Assembly (NCBI RefSeq): GCF_003007685.1
Contig: NZ_PXNN01000011.1
Coordinates: 62,001-126,000, forward strand
DNA length: 64,000 nucleotides
Origin: Marinobacter halophilus
GTDB taxonomy: Bacteria > Pseudomonadota > Gammaproteobacteria > Pseudomonadales > Oleiphilaceae
Direction: 5' to 3'
This document shows positions 18,234 to 28,779 of this stretch, piece by piece. A program made the position numbers and the translations under genes. A model generated the notes under the pieces. It saw only the letters and a program-made list of their open reading frames with translations. It had not been told where the DNA came from and made no database searches. How positions within the stretch are numbered: the first letter of the stretch is position 1; each line of letters opens with the position of its first letter.

Positions 18234-20156
18234 ATGAGCATCGTGCAGCACTTCAAAAACCGGTATGCATCCACTCAGGAGGAAGAATACTCCCTTGAGG
18301 AATACCTGGAGATCTGCAAAAAGGACCCAACAGCATACGCCACCGCCGCGGAGCGAATGCTGATTGCCATCGGCGAACCAGAACTGACCGACACCTCCCG
18401 TGACTCCCGCCTGTCACGCATCTTTTCCAACAAAGTCATCAAACGCTACCCCGAATTCTCCGAGTTCTACGGCATGGAAGAAGCCGTCGAGAACATCGTG
18501 TCGTTCTTTCGTCATGCTGCCCAGGGCCTGGAAGAAAAGAAACAGATTCTGTACCTGCTCGGCCCCGTCGGCGGCGGCAAATCCTCGCTGGCCGAAAAGC
18601 TCAAGGCACTGATGCAGAAAGTGCCCTTCTACGCCATCAAAGACTCCCCGCTCAACGAAAGCCCGCTGGGCCTGTTTGACCCGGGTGAAGACGGTCCGAT
18701 TCTGGAAGAAGAATTCGGCATTCCCGGCCGGTACCTGAAAAACATCATGTCGCCCTGGGCGGTGAAACGCCTGCACGAATTCGGCGGCGACATCAGCCAG
18801 TTCCGGGTAGTGAAACGCTACCCCTCAGTGCTCGACCAGATCGCCGTTTCCAAAACCGAGCCCGGAGACGATAACAACCAGGACATCTCCGCCCTGGTGG
18901 GCAAGGTCAACATCCGCATGCTGGAGGATTATTCCCAGGACGACCCCGATGCCTACAGCTTCAGCGGTGGCCTGTGCAAAGCCAACCAGGGCCTGATGGA
19001 GTTTGTGGAGATGTTCAAGGCGCCGATCAAGGTGCTGCATCCCCTGCTGACCGCCACCCAGGAAGGCAACTACAACACCACCGAAGGCATGGGTTCGGTG
19101 CCCTTTGATGGTGTAATCCTGGCCCACTCCAACGAATCCGAGTGGCAGACTTTCCGCAACAACAAGCATAACGAAGCGTTTCTGGACCGGGTCTATATCG
19201 TCAAGGTGCCCTACTGTGTGCGGGTATCCGAAGAGATCGAGATTTACCGAAAACTGCTGAAAAACAGCTCGCTGTCGGGCGCACCCTGCGCCCCGGACAC
19301 CCTGGACATGCTGGCCCAGTTCTCGGTGCTGTCGCGCATCAAAGAGCCGGAAAACTCCAGTATCTTCTCGAAAATGAAGGTGTACGACGGCCAGAGCATC
19401 AAGGATACCGACCCGAAAGCCAAATCCATTCAGGAATACCGGGACGCGGCCGGTGTGATGGAAGGCATGGATGGCTTGTCCACCCGGTTCGCCTTCAAGA
19501 TTCTGTCGAAAGTGTTCAACTTCGACACCGCCGAAATTGCCGCCAACCCAGTGCACCTGCTGTATGTGCTGGAAAAGCAGATCGAGCAGGAGCAGTACGC
19601 CCCCGAAATTCAGGAAAGGTACCTGCGGTTTATCAAGGAATACCTGGCTCCCCACTACGTGCAGTTTATCGGCAAGGAAATTCAAACCGCGTACCTGGAA
19701 AGCTACAGCGAGTACGGCCAGAACCTGTTCGACCGTTACGTCACCTATGCCGACCTGTGGATTCAGGACCAGGAATTCCGCGATCCCGAAACCGGGGAGA
19801 TTCTGGACCGGGCCTCGATCAACGACGAGCTGGAAAAGATCGAAAAACCCGCCGGTATCAGCAACCCGAAGGACTTCCGCAACGAGGTGGTCAATTTTGT
19901 GCTGCGGGCCCGGGCCAACAACCAGGGCCAGAACCCGTCCTGGCTCAGTTACGAGAAGCTGCGCAGCGTGATCGAGAAGAAAATGTTCTCGAACACGGAA
20001 GACCTGTTGCCGGTGATTTCCTTCAACCCGAAAGCCAGTCAGGAAGACCAGAACAAGCATAAGCAATTTGTTGAGCGCATGGTCGAACGTGGGTACACCG
20101 AGAAACAGGTCCGCTTGCTCGCCGAGTGGTATCTGCGCGTTCGCAAGTCCCATTAA
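18234..20156 (+). CDS. prkA: PrkA family serine protein kinase
   Basis: A 640-residue protein with a PrkA AAA-like domain followed by the kinase-related C-terminal domain. Walker A is GPVGGGKSS at residues 110-118. The PrkA-specific [19 protein letters not shown] lies at 80-98, and [15 protein letters not shown] is highly typical of the family. In E. coli YeaG, part of a general stress and nitrogen-starvation response, has the same neighbours. GAGGGGCC precedes the ATG. It is first in a tight unit with yeaH and ycgB-like genes; the three products are thought to act together, though the mechanism is not settled. Confidence 0.93.
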   Translation: MSIVQHFKNRYASTQEEEYSLEEYLEICKKDPTAYATAAERMLIAIGEPELTDTSRDSRLSRIFSNKVIKRYPEFSEFYGMEEAVENIVSFFRHAAQGLEEKKQILYLLGPVGGGKSSLAEKLKALMQKVPFYAIKDSPLNESPLGLFDPGEDGPILEEEFGIPGRYLKNIMSPWAVKRLHEFGGDISQFRVVKRYPSVLDQIAVSKTEPGDDNNQDISALVGKVNIRMLEDYSQDDPDAYSFSGGLCKANQGLMEFVEMFKAPIKVLHPLLTATQEGNYNTTEGMGSVPFDGVILAHSNESEWQTFRNNKHNEAFLDRVYIVKVPYCVRVSEEIEIYRKLLKNSSLSGAPCAPDTLDMLAQFSVLSRIKEPENSSIFSKMKVYDGQSIKDTDPKAKSIQEYRDAAGVMEGMDGLSTRFAFKILSKVFNFDTAEIAANPVHLLYVLEKQIEQEQYAPEIQERYLRFIKEYLAPHYVQFIGKEIQTAYLESYSEYGQNLFDRYVTYADLWIQDQEFRDPETGEILDRASINDELEKIEKPAGISNPKDFRNEVVNFVLRARANNQGQNPSWLSYEKLRSVIEKKMFSNTEDLLPVISFNPKASQEDQNKHKQFVERMVERGYTEKQVRLLAEWYLRVRKSH

Positions 20157-20176
20157 CGGCCAGCGGGAGCAGTACC

Positions 20177-21472
20177 ATGGGGATGACCCACATTGTCGAT
20201 CGGCGCCTGAACGGCAAGAACAAAAGCGCGGTGAACCGGGAACGGTTCCTGCGCCGTTACCGTCACCACATCAAGAAGGCGGTATCTGAAGCCGTTCAAA
20301 AACGCTCAATCACTGATATCGAACGGGGCGAAAAAGTTAGCATCCCGGCCCGGGACATAGAGGAGCCCATCTTCCACCATGGCCCCGGTGGCCGCCGGGA
20401 GGTGGTTCATCCCGGCAACCAGGAGTGGGTAGCCGGTGACACCATCCCGAAACCTCAAGGGGGTGAAGGGCAAGGTCAAGGCGAGGGCCAGGCCAGCCCG
20501 GACGGCGAAGGCATGGACGAATTTGCCTTCCAGATCACCCAGGAAGAATTTCTGGAATTCCTGTTCGATGACCTCGAGCTGCCCAACCTGGCGCGCAAGA
20601 AGCTCAAAGACACCGAAGCTTTCAGCTACGTGCGGGCCGGCTTCACCAGCCAGGGCGTTCCGGCCAAGCTTGATGTGGTGCGGTCGCTGCGCGGCGCCCA
20701 TGCCCGACGGCTTGGCCTGGGTGGCGCTCGCAAGAAGAAGATCAAAGACCTACAAAAGCAGCTGGAAGCCTTACAAAGCGCGCCCGATGACCTGGATGCA
20801 GCATTCAGCCACGAAGACCAAATCAAGGTACTCGTAGAAGAAATCGCCCGATTGCAGGCCAACGTTAAGCGCATTCCTTTCATCGACGAAATCGACCTGC
20901 GTTACCGCCAACACCAGAAGCAGCCGAAACCGGCCACCAGTGCCGTCATGTTCTGCCTGATGGACGTGTCTGGCTCCATGACCCAGATGCACAAAGACAT
21001 CGCCAAGCGCTTCTTTATTCTGCTGTATCTGTTTCTGAAGAAGAACTACAAGAAGATCGAGGTGGTGTTTATTCGCCATCACACCAGCGCCAAGGAAGTG
21101 AACGAAGAGGAGTTTTTCTACTCGAGAGAAACCGGCGGCACCATTGTCTCCAGCGCCCTGAAACTGATGCACCGAATTGTCGAATCCCGGTACTCACCGG
21201 CGGAGTGGAACATCTACGCGGCCCAGGCCTCGGACGGCGACAACTGGAACGACGACTCCCCGGTGTGCAGCAAACTGCTGGCCGACAGCATTCTGCCACT
21301 GGTGCAGTATTACTCCTATATCGAGATCACGCCCCAGGATCACCAGATGCTCTGGTACGAGTACGAGAAAATCATGGCGCAATTCCCCCAGAGTTTTGCC
21401 ATGCAACAGATTGCAGACCCTGGTGATATTTACCCGGTATTCCGACAGTTGTTCGAGAGGAAAGTGGCATGA
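20177..21472 (+). CDS. yeaH: YeaH/YhbH family protein (DUF444)
   Basis: A 431-residue cytosolic protein. The N-terminus [20 protein letters not shown] and the [11 protein letters not shown] segment are characteristic of DUF444. The C-terminal half looks like a von Willebrand A domain with a metal-site motif DVSGSM. A Gly/Gln/Glu-rich linker (around residues 95-115) separates the halves. I chose ATG 20177 after GGGAG; an in-frame GTG-type start at 20126 would overlap prkA. It lies 20 bp after prkA and overlaps the SpoVR-like gene by 4 bp, so translation of the two is probably coupled. Confidence 0.92.
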   Translation: MGMTHIVDRRLNGKNKSAVNRERFLRRYRHHIKKAVSEAVQKRSITDIERGEKVSIPARDIEEPIFHHGPGGRREVVHPGNQEWVAGDTIPKPQGGEGQGQGEGQASPDGEGMDEFAFQITQEEFLEFLFDDLELPNLARKKLKDTEAFSYVRAGFTSQGVPAKLDVVRSLRGAHARRLGLGGARKKKIKDLQKQLEALQSAPDDLDAAFSHEDQIKVLVEEIARLQANVKRIPFIDEIDLRYRQHQKQPKPATSAVMFCLMDVSGSMTQMHKDIAKRFFILLYLFLKKNYKKIEVVFIRHHTSAKEVNEEEFFYSRETGGTIVSSALKLMHRIVESRYSPAEWNIYAAQASDGDNWNDDSPVCSKLLADSILPLVQYYSYIEITPQDHQMLWYEYEKIMAQFPQSFAMQQIADPGDIYPVFRQLFERKVA

Positions 21473-23028
21473 GCAGCCTGATTGATCGCCCGAACGCACC
21501 GGAGAGCGAACAACCCAAGGCAGGATCGCCCATTTCCACTGGCTCGGAGTGGACCTTTGAGCTAATCCAGACATACGACGAAGAAATTGCCAAATGCGCC
21601 GCCGAGTTCGGCCTGGACACCTACCCCAACCAGGTAGAAGTGATCACTGCCGAGCAGATGATGGACGCCTACAGTTCGGTCGGCATGCCGGTGGGGTATC
21701 ACCACTGGTCCTTCGGCAAGCAGTTTTTGCAGACTTCCAAAGGCTACCAGCGCGGGCAGATGGGATTGGCTTACGAGATCGTGATCAACTCCAACCCCTG
21801 CATCGCCTACCTGATGGAGGAAAACACCCTGCCCATGCAGGCACTCGTCATTGCCCACGCCAGTTACGGCCACAACTCTTTTTTCAAAGGCAACTACCTG
21901 TTCCGCACCTGGACCGACGCCAGTGCCATTATTGATTATCTGGTGTTTGCCCGGAACTACGTGTCTGAGTGCGAGGAACGTCATGGTGTGGATGCGGTGG
22001 AACAGATTCTGGACTCCTGCCACGCACTGATGAATTACGGTGTCGATCGGTACAAGCGACCGTCTCCCATCTCCGCGGAAGCCGAAGTGTTGCGCCAGCA
22101 AGAACGGGAAGAGTATCAGCAGCGGCGCATCAATGACCTCTGGCGCACCATTCCCAAACCAGAGGAAGATGAGGATCCGGTCCGGCGCAAACCCCGCTAC
22201 CCGACCGAACCCCAGGAAAACCTGCTGTACTTCATTGAAAAGAATGCACCCTTGCTGGAAACCTGGCAGCGTGAATTGGTGCGGATTGTGCGCAAGCTGG
22301 CGCAATACTTCTACCCGCAACGCCAGACCCAGGTGATGAACGAAGGTTGGGCCACCTTCTGGCACTACACCCTGCTGCACCGCATGTATGAAAAAGGCCT
22401 GGTAACCGACGGCTTCATGTTGGAGTTTCTGCAGAGCCACACCGCCGTGGTGTATCAGCCACCGTTCAACAGTCCGTGGTATTCCGGCATCAACCCCTAC
22501 ACCCTGGGCTTTTCAATTTTCACGGATCTGCGCCGAATCTGCGAGAACCCGACCGATGAAGACCGTGAATGGTTCCCGGACATTGCCGGCACGGACTGGC
22601 TGGAAAGCTTGCACTTCGCCATGCGCAACTTCAAGGACGAGAGCTTTATCCAGCAGTTCCTGTCACCCAAAGTGATGCGGGATCTCAGGCTGTTCGCCAT
22701 AGAGAACGATGACGAAGAAGACCATTACCAGGTGACCGCCATCCACGACGAACCCGGCTACCGGATTCTTCGAGAGAAACTGGCCCGCCAGTACAACCTG
22801 AGTTACCGGGAGCCGAATATTCAGGTGTGGAATGTCGATGTGCGCGGTGACCGGTCGCTGACCTTACGGCATATTCCAGTCGACCGAGTGCCTTTGGGCA
22901 AAGAGACCGGAGAAGTACTCCGGCACGCGCACCGGCTGTGGGGTTTTGATGTGCATCTGGAAAGTGTGGATGAAGGAACTCTGATAGAGGAACATCACTG
23001 CCCTCCAAAAACCAACACTAAGGGGTGA
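21469..23028 (+). CDS. ycgB: SpoVR family protein (YcgB-like)
   Basis: A 519-residue protein of the SpoVR/YcgB family. Clear family segments are [20 protein letters not shown] (about 45-64), [29 protein letters not shown] and [20 protein letters not shown] (about 290-309). In Bacillus SpoVR affects spore cortex formation, but in non-sporulating bacteria its job with PrkA and YeaH is unknown. The start overlaps the yeaH stop (ATGA). Its stop codon lies inside the left arm of the hairpin at 23015-23051. Confidence 0.92.
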   Translation: MSSLIDRPNAPESEQPKAGSPISTGSEWTFELIQTYDEEIAKCAAEFGLDTYPNQVEVITAEQMMDAYSSVGMPVGYHHWSFGKQFLQTSKGYQRGQMGLAYEIVINSNPCIAYLMEENTLPMQALVIAHASYGHNSFFKGNYLFRTWTDASAIIDYLVFARNYVSECEERHGVDAVEQILDSCHALMNYGVDRYKRPSPISAEAEVLRQQEREEYQQRRINDLWRTIPKPEEDEDPVRRKPRYPTEPQENLLYFIEKNAPLLETWQRELVRIVRKLAQYFYPQRQTQVMNEGWATFWHYTLLHRMYEKGLVTDGFMLEFLQSHTAVVYQPPFNSPWYSGINPYTLGFSIFTDLRRICENPTDEDREWFPDIAGTDWLESLHFAMRNFKDESFIQQFLSPKVMRDLRLFAIENDDEEDHYQVTAIHDEPGYRILREKLARQYNLSYREPNIQVWNVDVRGDRSLTLRHIPVDRVPLGKETGEVLRHAHRLWGFDVHLESVDEGTLIEEHHCPPKTNTKG

Positions 23029-23051
23029 CCCAAAAGGTCACCCCTTAGTGT
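23015..23051. terminator. Perfect hairpin between ycgB and trpB-like gene
   Basis: ACACTAAGGGGTGACC (23015-23030) and its exact reverse complement (23036-23051) form a 16-bp stem with a 5-base loop CAAAA. On the minus strand TTGGTTTTTGG follows the stem, so it fits best as the terminator of the minus-strand trpB-like gene (stop at 23055), and it may also end the prkA unit. The ycgB stop codon lies within the left arm. Confidence 0.75.
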
Positions 23052-23054
23052 GTA

Positions 23055-24413
23055 TCAGCCTTTGACGGACGGCAGACCAGACAGCGCCATCGCCAGCTCC
23101 TGATCGTCATACTCGTGGTCACTCAACTCGCCGGCAAAGTACGCCGTGTAGGCGGCCATATCAAAGTGGCCGTGGCCACACAGATTGAACAGAATCACTT
23201 CTGCCTTGCCCTCGCGCTTACAGCGCAGCGCCTCATCAATGGCACCTTTGACCGCATGGTTGGCTTCCGGTGCTGGCACAATGCCCTCGTTACGGGCAAA
23301 CAGTACACCGGCTTCAAAGCATTCCCGCTGGGTGTAGGACACCGCCTCGAACAAACCCAACTCCTTGGCATGCGACACCATTGGTGCCATACCGTGATAG
23401 CGCAGACCACCGGCATGGAAACCCGGTGGCGTGAAGCCGGAGCCCAGGGTGTGCATCTTGGTCAGGGGGGTCATCTGGGCGGTGTCGCCGTAGTCATAGG
23501 CGTACTTACCGCGGGTCAGGGTCGGACAGGCCGAAGGCTCTACCGCGACGATACGGGGGCTCTCGCCGCCCCGTATCGCATGACCCATGAACGGGAAGGC
23601 AATGCCGGCAAAATTGGAGCCGCCGCCGGTACACCCAACGATCACATCGGGCCAGCAATCGGCCATTTCCATCTGTTGCATACATTCCAGGCCGATCACG
23701 GTCTGGTGCAGCAACACGTGGTTGAGCACCGAGCCCAGGGCATACTTGGTTTTCGGGTCCTTGACCGCCTGCTCCACGGCTTCCGAGATGGCAATACCGA
23801 GGCTGCCGGTGTGGTTCGGATTTTCCGCCAGCACCTTGCGGCCAAACTCGGTCAGGTTGGAAGGTGACGCCACGCAGTTGGCACCGTAGGTTTCCATCAC
23901 CGCACGACGGTAGGGCTTCTGATCATAGGACACCCGAACCTGAAACACGGTTACGTCCATATCGAACAGGGAGCCGGCAAACGCCAGTGAGGTACCCCAC
24001 TGGCCCGCCCCGGTTTCGGTGGTCAGCGTGCGGATGCCGGCTTCCCGGTTGAAGAAAGCCTGCGGAATGGCGGAGTTCGGTTTATGACTGCCTGCCGGGC
24101 TGCCGCCTTCGTATTTGTAGAAGATCTTGGCCGGGGTGCCCAACGCCTTCTCCAGACGATGAGCCCGAAACATCGGGGCTGGTCGCCACATCCGATAGAC
24201 ATCACGAACCGGCTCGGGGATTTCCACTTCACGCTCGGTGGTCACTTCCTGTTCGATCAGCGCCGGCGGGAACAAAGGCTCGAGATCAGCCGGCCCAACG
24301 GGTTGCTGGGTTACCGGGTGCAGTACCGCTGGCAGCGGCTTGGCAAAATCCGCCTGCAGGTTGTACCAGTATTTCGGCATCTGGCTTTCGTCGAGAAGAA
24401 ACTTGGTTTGCAT
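23055..24413 (-). CDS. TrpB-like (TrpB2) pyridoxal-phosphate enzyme
   Basis: A 452-residue fold-type II PLP enzyme of the TrpB2 class, longer than ordinary TrpB (about 400). The PLP lysine is Lys111 in EGGSPAGSHKPNSA; TTETGAGQWGTSLAFAG (132-148) is the substrate loop and GCTGGGSNFAG binds the phosphate. TrpB2 enzymes turn indole and serine into tryptophan and often occur without trpA, as here. Its role could be indole salvage. It lies 37 bp downstream of the TonB-receptor gene on the same strand, and the perfect hairpin follows its stop. Confidence 0.9.
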   Translation of the reverse strand: MQTKFLLDESQMPKYWYNLQADFAKPLPAVLHPVTQQPVGPADLEPLFPPALIEQEVTTEREVEIPEPVRDVYRMWRPAPMFRAHRLEKALGTPAKIFYKYEGGSPAGSHKPNSAIPQAFFNREAGIRTLTTETGAGQWGTSLAFAGSLFDMDVTVFQVRVSYDQKPYRRAVMETYGANCVASPSNLTEFGRKVLAENPNHTGSLGIAISEAVEQAVKDPKTKYALGSVLNHVLLHQTVIGLECMQQMEMADCWPDVIVGCTGGGSNFAGIAFPFMGHAIRGGESPRIVAVEPSACPTLTRGKYAYDYGDTAQMTPLTKMHTLGSGFTPPGFHAGGLRYHGMAPMVSHAKELGLFEAVSYTQRECFEAGVLFARNEGIVPAPEANHAVKGAIDEALRCKREGKAEVILFNLCGHGHFDMAAYTAYFAGELSDHEYDDQELAMALSGLPSVKG

Positions 24414-24450
24414 AGTGTTGACTACCCTGGGCTATTCTTCTTTGGGAGCC

Positions 24451-26553
24451 TCAGAATACCCATTCAAGGCCCGCATAAAAAGTTCTTCCGGCGCCCGGTT
24501 CAAAGTAACCTCTGTCCTCGATGGGCCGGTTCGCGTTGGCGTTGATGCGCACGTTGCTGAAATAATCCTCATCCAACACATTGCGGACACCGGCATAGAG
24601 ATTGAGGGTCTGATTACCCAGGCGCAAGGAGTCACCCGCGCGGGCGCCCAGCAACCAGTAATCGCTTACCTTGGTCTGGTTGCTGTTCTCGGCAAAAAAG
24701 CTGCCAACGTACTGCCACTCCAGCGCTGCGAACCGGCCAGCCATGCCCCGCCACTCCAGTTCAGACACCCAGAGCGTGCCGGGCAGGCCGGGAATGTCAT
24801 TGCCGTCAGCCTCATTGCCCTGTTCGTCTGTGAAGTCGCGCAGCTCATAGTCCGCCAGAGTCAGTGCCGTGGTCGCCCGCCAGGCATAGGAGATATCCCA
24901 ACCCAAGCCAAGTTCAACACCGTTGCGCCGGGTTTCGCCGGCGTTTCTATAGAACGAATTTGCCCCTTGAGTATCTATCACAATTTCATTATCGACACGG
25001 ATGGAGAACAACGCCAGATCGTACGTGAGTGAGCTCCCCCACAAGCCTCGAACGCCAATTTCGCGATTGAGCGCTTGTTGAGGCTCCAAGTCGGGGTTAA
25101 AACCACCGGTGCCAGAGGGGTTGGCAAACTCGGTAAACGTAGGTGACTCGAACGCTGTGCCGATAGTGGCGTATACCTGATGCCGGGTCGCGACGCGGTA
25201 GCTGACACCGGCAACGCTACTTAACTCTCTGTAAGTACGACTTCCGGATTCGTCATTTATCAATGCAAGATGATCATCAATCGAAAGCCTTAAATGATCC
25301 CAGCGGGTCCCGAGTGAAAAATTCAACCGATCCGTCAACGCCAGATCCCCTTGGGCGAATACAGCCACATTTGTCGCGTTCTGGGTTTCCGCCTGGGTTT
25401 GCCCGGTAATCTCGCCCATGGGTGATACCTGGTAGCGCCTGCGGTCATCCGACTGCCGATGGACATCCGCGCCGATCACCCAGGTCAAAGGTCGCCCGGC
25501 CAGCTCGGAACCTTGCTGGTACTGGGAACTGATTCCGTAAAAATGACGGTCGTAGGCCACTCGGCTGGCGCCGGGAAAAGGCAACTGCTGGGCGAAATCC
25601 CGATGACTGTAAAAGGTGTTCACGGTCACTTCACCGGGCAATACAGCGGCGTCCTGATACTGCAGCCCCAGGGTTTGCTGATTCACCGTCTGACCGCTAT
25701 CCAGGCGCTTGGCCATGAAGGTGGCCTGGTTTGGGTCTTCCTCTACCTGGGCCAGGGTCAAGCCGCCCGGGTCCTGGGCTTTCGGATTATGTAAGGCGTT
25801 GAAGGTGGCAGTCAGCTCCCTCTCGGAATCCAGCTCATGGGAAACTCGGGCGTTGAACAGGCCCTTTTCCGCCTCACTTTGTTCCCGGTGGCCGTTTACA
25901 TTCATCCAGGACAGCGTTGCGATGGCACTGGTGTCGCCGCGAACACCATTACCCTGAATGGCGGCCTTGCGGTAATCATCGCTGCCGCCATCAAGGCGCA
26001 GCCGGGCACCGGGGGGCAAATCATCGCCACGGGCCGTGGTGATATCCAGCACACCACCAGCGGCATTACCATACTGCACCGAGGACGGGCCCCGAATAAC
26101 CTCAATGCGCTGAGCGGAATCCAGGTCAATGGCATCGATCTGCGACTGGCCATCCGGCAAGGTGTAGGGAATGCCGTCGACCTGAATGCGGATCCCGCGA
26201 ATACCGAAGGGCGCGCGGGCGCCAAAGCCACGGGTCGACAGCCTCAGATTCTGGGCGAAGTTATAACGGTTCTGGAAGAAAAGCCCAGGCACGGTATTGA
26301 GGGATTCGTCCAGTTGCAGGCGCTGCTGGCCCTGGCGGATGGCGGGCGCGTCCACTACGCTGACCGCCGCGGGGGTATCGTAAAGGTCACGAGCCAAGCG
26401 AGGTGACGTCACTTCCAGAACGACTTCCCCGATTGCCTCGCCCTCGTCCGCAACCTGTGCCGCCAACTCGCTAGACGGCATCATGAACGACACAATGGCG
26501 AACGTAATCACCAACCGCCGTGAGTAACCAAGCCCCTGGGCTTTCTCTTCCAC
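24451..26553 (-). CDS. TonB-dependent outer membrane receptor
   Basis: A 700-residue receptor starting at GTG 26553 behind GGGGAG. A signal peptide (about residues 1-32) is followed by a plug domain of about 120 residues (DTPAAVSVVDAPAIRQ, then VQYGNAAGGVLDI) and a 22-strand-type barrel ending in Phe (YAGLEWVF). FRG-type positions and GNEADGNDIPGLP (an extracellular loop) resemble siderophore and corrinoid receptors, but I cannot name the ligand. It lies 81 bp downstream of the TRAP permease in the same direction, suggesting a shared substrate. Confidence 0.88.
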   Translation of the reverse strand: MEEKAQGLGYSRRLVITFAIVSFMMPSSELAAQVADEGEAIGEVVLEVTSPRLARDLYDTPAAVSVVDAPAIRQGQQRLQLDESLNTVPGLFFQNRYNFAQNLRLSTRGFGARAPFGIRGIRIQVDGIPYTLPDGQSQIDAIDLDSAQRIEVIRGPSSVQYGNAAGGVLDITTARGDDLPPGARLRLDGGSDDYRKAAIQGNGVRGDTSAIATLSWMNVNGHREQSEAEKGLFNARVSHELDSERELTATFNALHNPKAQDPGGLTLAQVEEDPNQATFMAKRLDSGQTVNQQTLGLQYQDAAVLPGEVTVNTFYSHRDFAQQLPFPGASRVAYDRHFYGISSQYQQGSELAGRPLTWVIGADVHRQSDDRRRYQVSPMGEITGQTQAETQNATNVAVFAQGDLALTDRLNFSLGTRWDHLRLSIDDHLALINDESGSRTYRELSSVAGVSYRVATRHQVYATIGTAFESPTFTEFANPSGTGGFNPDLEPQQALNREIGVRGLWGSSLTYDLALFSIRVDNEIVIDTQGANSFYRNAGETRRNGVELGLGWDISYAWRATTALTLADYELRDFTDEQGNEADGNDIPGLPGTLWVSELEWRGMAGRFAALEWQYVGSFFAENSNQTKVSDYWLLGARAGDSLRLGNQTLNLYAGVRNVLDEDYFSNVRINANANRPIEDRGYFEPGAGRTFYAGLEWVF

Positions 26554-26634
26554 TTCACTACTCCCCTGCCATCAGTTGCATGATACGCACCAGCCACGAA
26601 GCCGATCACATCCGCGCAGACCTGAGCATAACGA

Positions 26635-28776
26635 CTAAGCCGGAGACTGAATACCCAACAATAGTTGGAATATTGTGCTCCCAAAGGCTGGCAGGTAAGT
26701 CACCATCATCAGCGTAGTGCCCATGACCAGCACTGGGAGAATGAAACGGAAATTGCGTTGCCAGAAGGTGCCATTCAGGCTCTCCGGCGATGTGGGCACA
26801 CCCACCACCTGCCTGGTCAGCAAATGGTTGAGCGCCACCGGCGGAGTCAGATACCCCATTTCAAATGCCAGCACGGTCATCACCCAGAAGTGAAGCGGAT
26901 CGATTCCATTGTTCAGGGCGATGGGTGCCAGCGTGGCGTTTACCAACAGTACCGCGCCATAGGGGTCCATGATCATGCCAATAAACACCAACAAGCCCAT
27001 CAGCAGCGTGAGTGTCAGCCATACCGACCCCAGTTGCTCCGGGAACAACTCAAGCAGGCCCGAACGTTCGATCAGGCCGCCGACACTGACGGACAGCGCC
27101 ATCAACATCAGCAGGGCACCGATCAGGGCACTGGAATCACGGGTAGCGCGCAGCACAGCGAGTGAAAAGCCGCTTGCCAGCGGAGCACGGGCATCCTCTG
27201 GCAAATCATCAGCGTCAGGGTCCGGTGACCTGAGCACCCAACGCTCGAACGCCAGCACCAGCAGCAGAATCAACGGCAGAATGGCTGGTGCAGAGAACTC
27301 ATCCAGCCCCCGATTCAGCAGTAGGTTCCACAGCAGGATCACGCCCACGAAAATGGCCACATAAGGCAGAAGCGGCACCAACGCACGCAGCATGCCGGGC
27401 ACCGCCACCCGCAAAGGCGCAATTTTTCCTTTCGACGGCCCGCCGATCAGGAACACATAAATCGCGTACACCGACGCGGTCAACAACAATACCCTGGCGC
27501 CGGCGCTGAACATTTCGTCGGTGGTCACACTGTTATTGAGGGTGGCAACAATGACCACCAGCAAACAGGGGCGCAACATGGTCCCCATGGAGCCGGAGAT
27601 CGCCGTGGTCGCCAGTGCCAGTTGCTCCGATGTACCCGCGCGCCGAAGTTCCCGGTAAAGCGTGAGACCGGCCGCCAGAATAAAGATCCCGGACGCGCCG
27701 CTATACGCAGTAGGCAAGGCGGTGAGCAGAAGCACCGCCACCCCGAGCCATTTCGGAGGCAACCGCCAGGGTCGCAGAACATCGAATACCTTCCTGGGAA
27801 GATGGGTGCGCGCCAGCAACATACCCACCCACACGTAGAGCCCAAGGTTGAGGAACAATGCCGATAACTCCGCCATCATGGTGAGGTAGACGGCAATACC
27901 GTGGTAGAAGCCGTGAAACGCAAACTGGATGGAGGCAGTAATACACATGAAGCTGTAGAGAGGCACGCTCAGCATGGCCCGGGGCCAGCTTCTGCCCACA
28001 GGCAGGTCATCCCTCCGCTGGCGCAGCTGCCAGAGGGAAATCAGGGTGAGCGAACCAAAACCCGCCACCCAGATATCGTGCATGAACAGATGAGCCAGAG
28101 GCATGCCGGCCTCTGCCTGAGCCAGCTCCTGTTGCCGATAAAGCCAGGTAGAGGCGGTCAGCAGTGCATTGGCCACCAGTTGCGAAACCGTGGCGACCCG
28201 GTCATCCAGGCGGCTTTCTACCGGCCGAAGGGCAATGTGCTGGCGCCCCAGGGTTGCGGCCGCTGCACAGAACAGCAGCATCAGCCCCAGCAACACCCGA
28301 CGGTTTCCGGTTACCAGCAGTACGGCCTGAGACAGCCCTGTCTCTATCAGAACGAAAGCCTGAACCCCTGGACCATTGAGCGACTGTAAGCGCTCCCAAT
28401 TAGCCAGGCGATTCGCGCAGGTGCGGGATGCGGCCAACACCGAGGCGCGGATCTGTTCACGGTCGATCTGGTCGCCGAACACATCGGCAAATGGGTCGGC
28501 AGATTTTTCGGCTTTTTTGACCGCAACAGCGAGGTCTACCGCCGCCTCTTCGTCGACCACGACCTGGCAACCCGGCGCACTGATCCGGTCGATCACCCGC
28601 AAGTTGAAGTAGTCGGGCCAGGTTTCCCCGCCGATTTCCAGTATCCGTGAGTGCAGGGTTTCGCCTACCGAGGCCAACAACGTCAGCACAAGAATGGCCA
28701 GCATCGGCACACTGGCCAGGGTCATTGACCAGGTGCGACTGGCCGTTACGGGAGCAGTCCGGGAATCGGTGGTCAT
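26635..28776 (-). CDS. TRAP transporter permease with long N-terminal region
   Basis: A 713-residue inner-membrane protein. From about residue 290 it has the layout of a TRAP large permease (DctM-like): repeated helical blocks with LPTAYSGASGIFILAAG, SGSMGTMLRPCLLVV and GMIMDPYGAVLLVNATLAPI. Upstream are a first helix (about 18-36), a roughly 110-residue periplasmic loop with two Cys, and about four helices in the place of a small DctQ subunit, so it appears to be a fused Q-M permease. It lies 3 bp after the binding-protein gene. TRAP systems import organic acids by Na+ symport; the substrate here is unknown. Confidence 0.8.
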   Translation of the reverse strand: MTTDSRTAPVTASRTWSMTLASVPMLAILVLTLLASVGETLHSRILEIGGETWPDYFNLRVIDRISAPGCQVVVDEEAAVDLAVAVKKAEKSADPFADVFGDQIDREQIRASVLAASRTCANRLANWERLQSLNGPGVQAFVLIETGLSQAVLLVTGNRRVLLGLMLLFCAAAATLGRQHIALRPVESRLDDRVATVSQLVANALLTASTWLYRQQELAQAEAGMPLAHLFMHDIWVAGFGSLTLISLWQLRQRRDDLPVGRSWPRAMLSVPLYSFMCITASIQFAFHGFYHGIAVYLTMMAELSALFLNLGLYVWVGMLLARTHLPRKVFDVLRPWRLPPKWLGVAVLLLTALPTAYSGASGIFILAAGLTLYRELRRAGTSEQLALATTAISGSMGTMLRPCLLVVIVATLNNSVTTDEMFSAGARVLLLTASVYAIYVFLIGGPSKGKIAPLRVAVPGMLRALVPLLPYVAIFVGVILLWNLLLNRGLDEFSAPAILPLILLLVLAFERWVLRSPDPDADDLPEDARAPLASGFSLAVLRATRDSSALIGALLMLMALSVSVGGLIERSGLLELFPEQLGSVWLTLTLLMGLLVFIGMIMDPYGAVLLVNATLAPIALNNGIDPLHFWVMTVLAFEMGYLTPPVALNHLLTRQVVGVPTSPESLNGTFWQRNFRFILPVLVMGTTLMMVTYLPAFGSTIFQLLLGIQSPA

Positions 28777-28779
28777 GGC

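Noticed and set aside
18825..20153. A 442-codon open frame on the minus strand opposite prkA
   Set aside because: Antisense shadow of prkA with no known domain; the plus-strand product is unmistakable.
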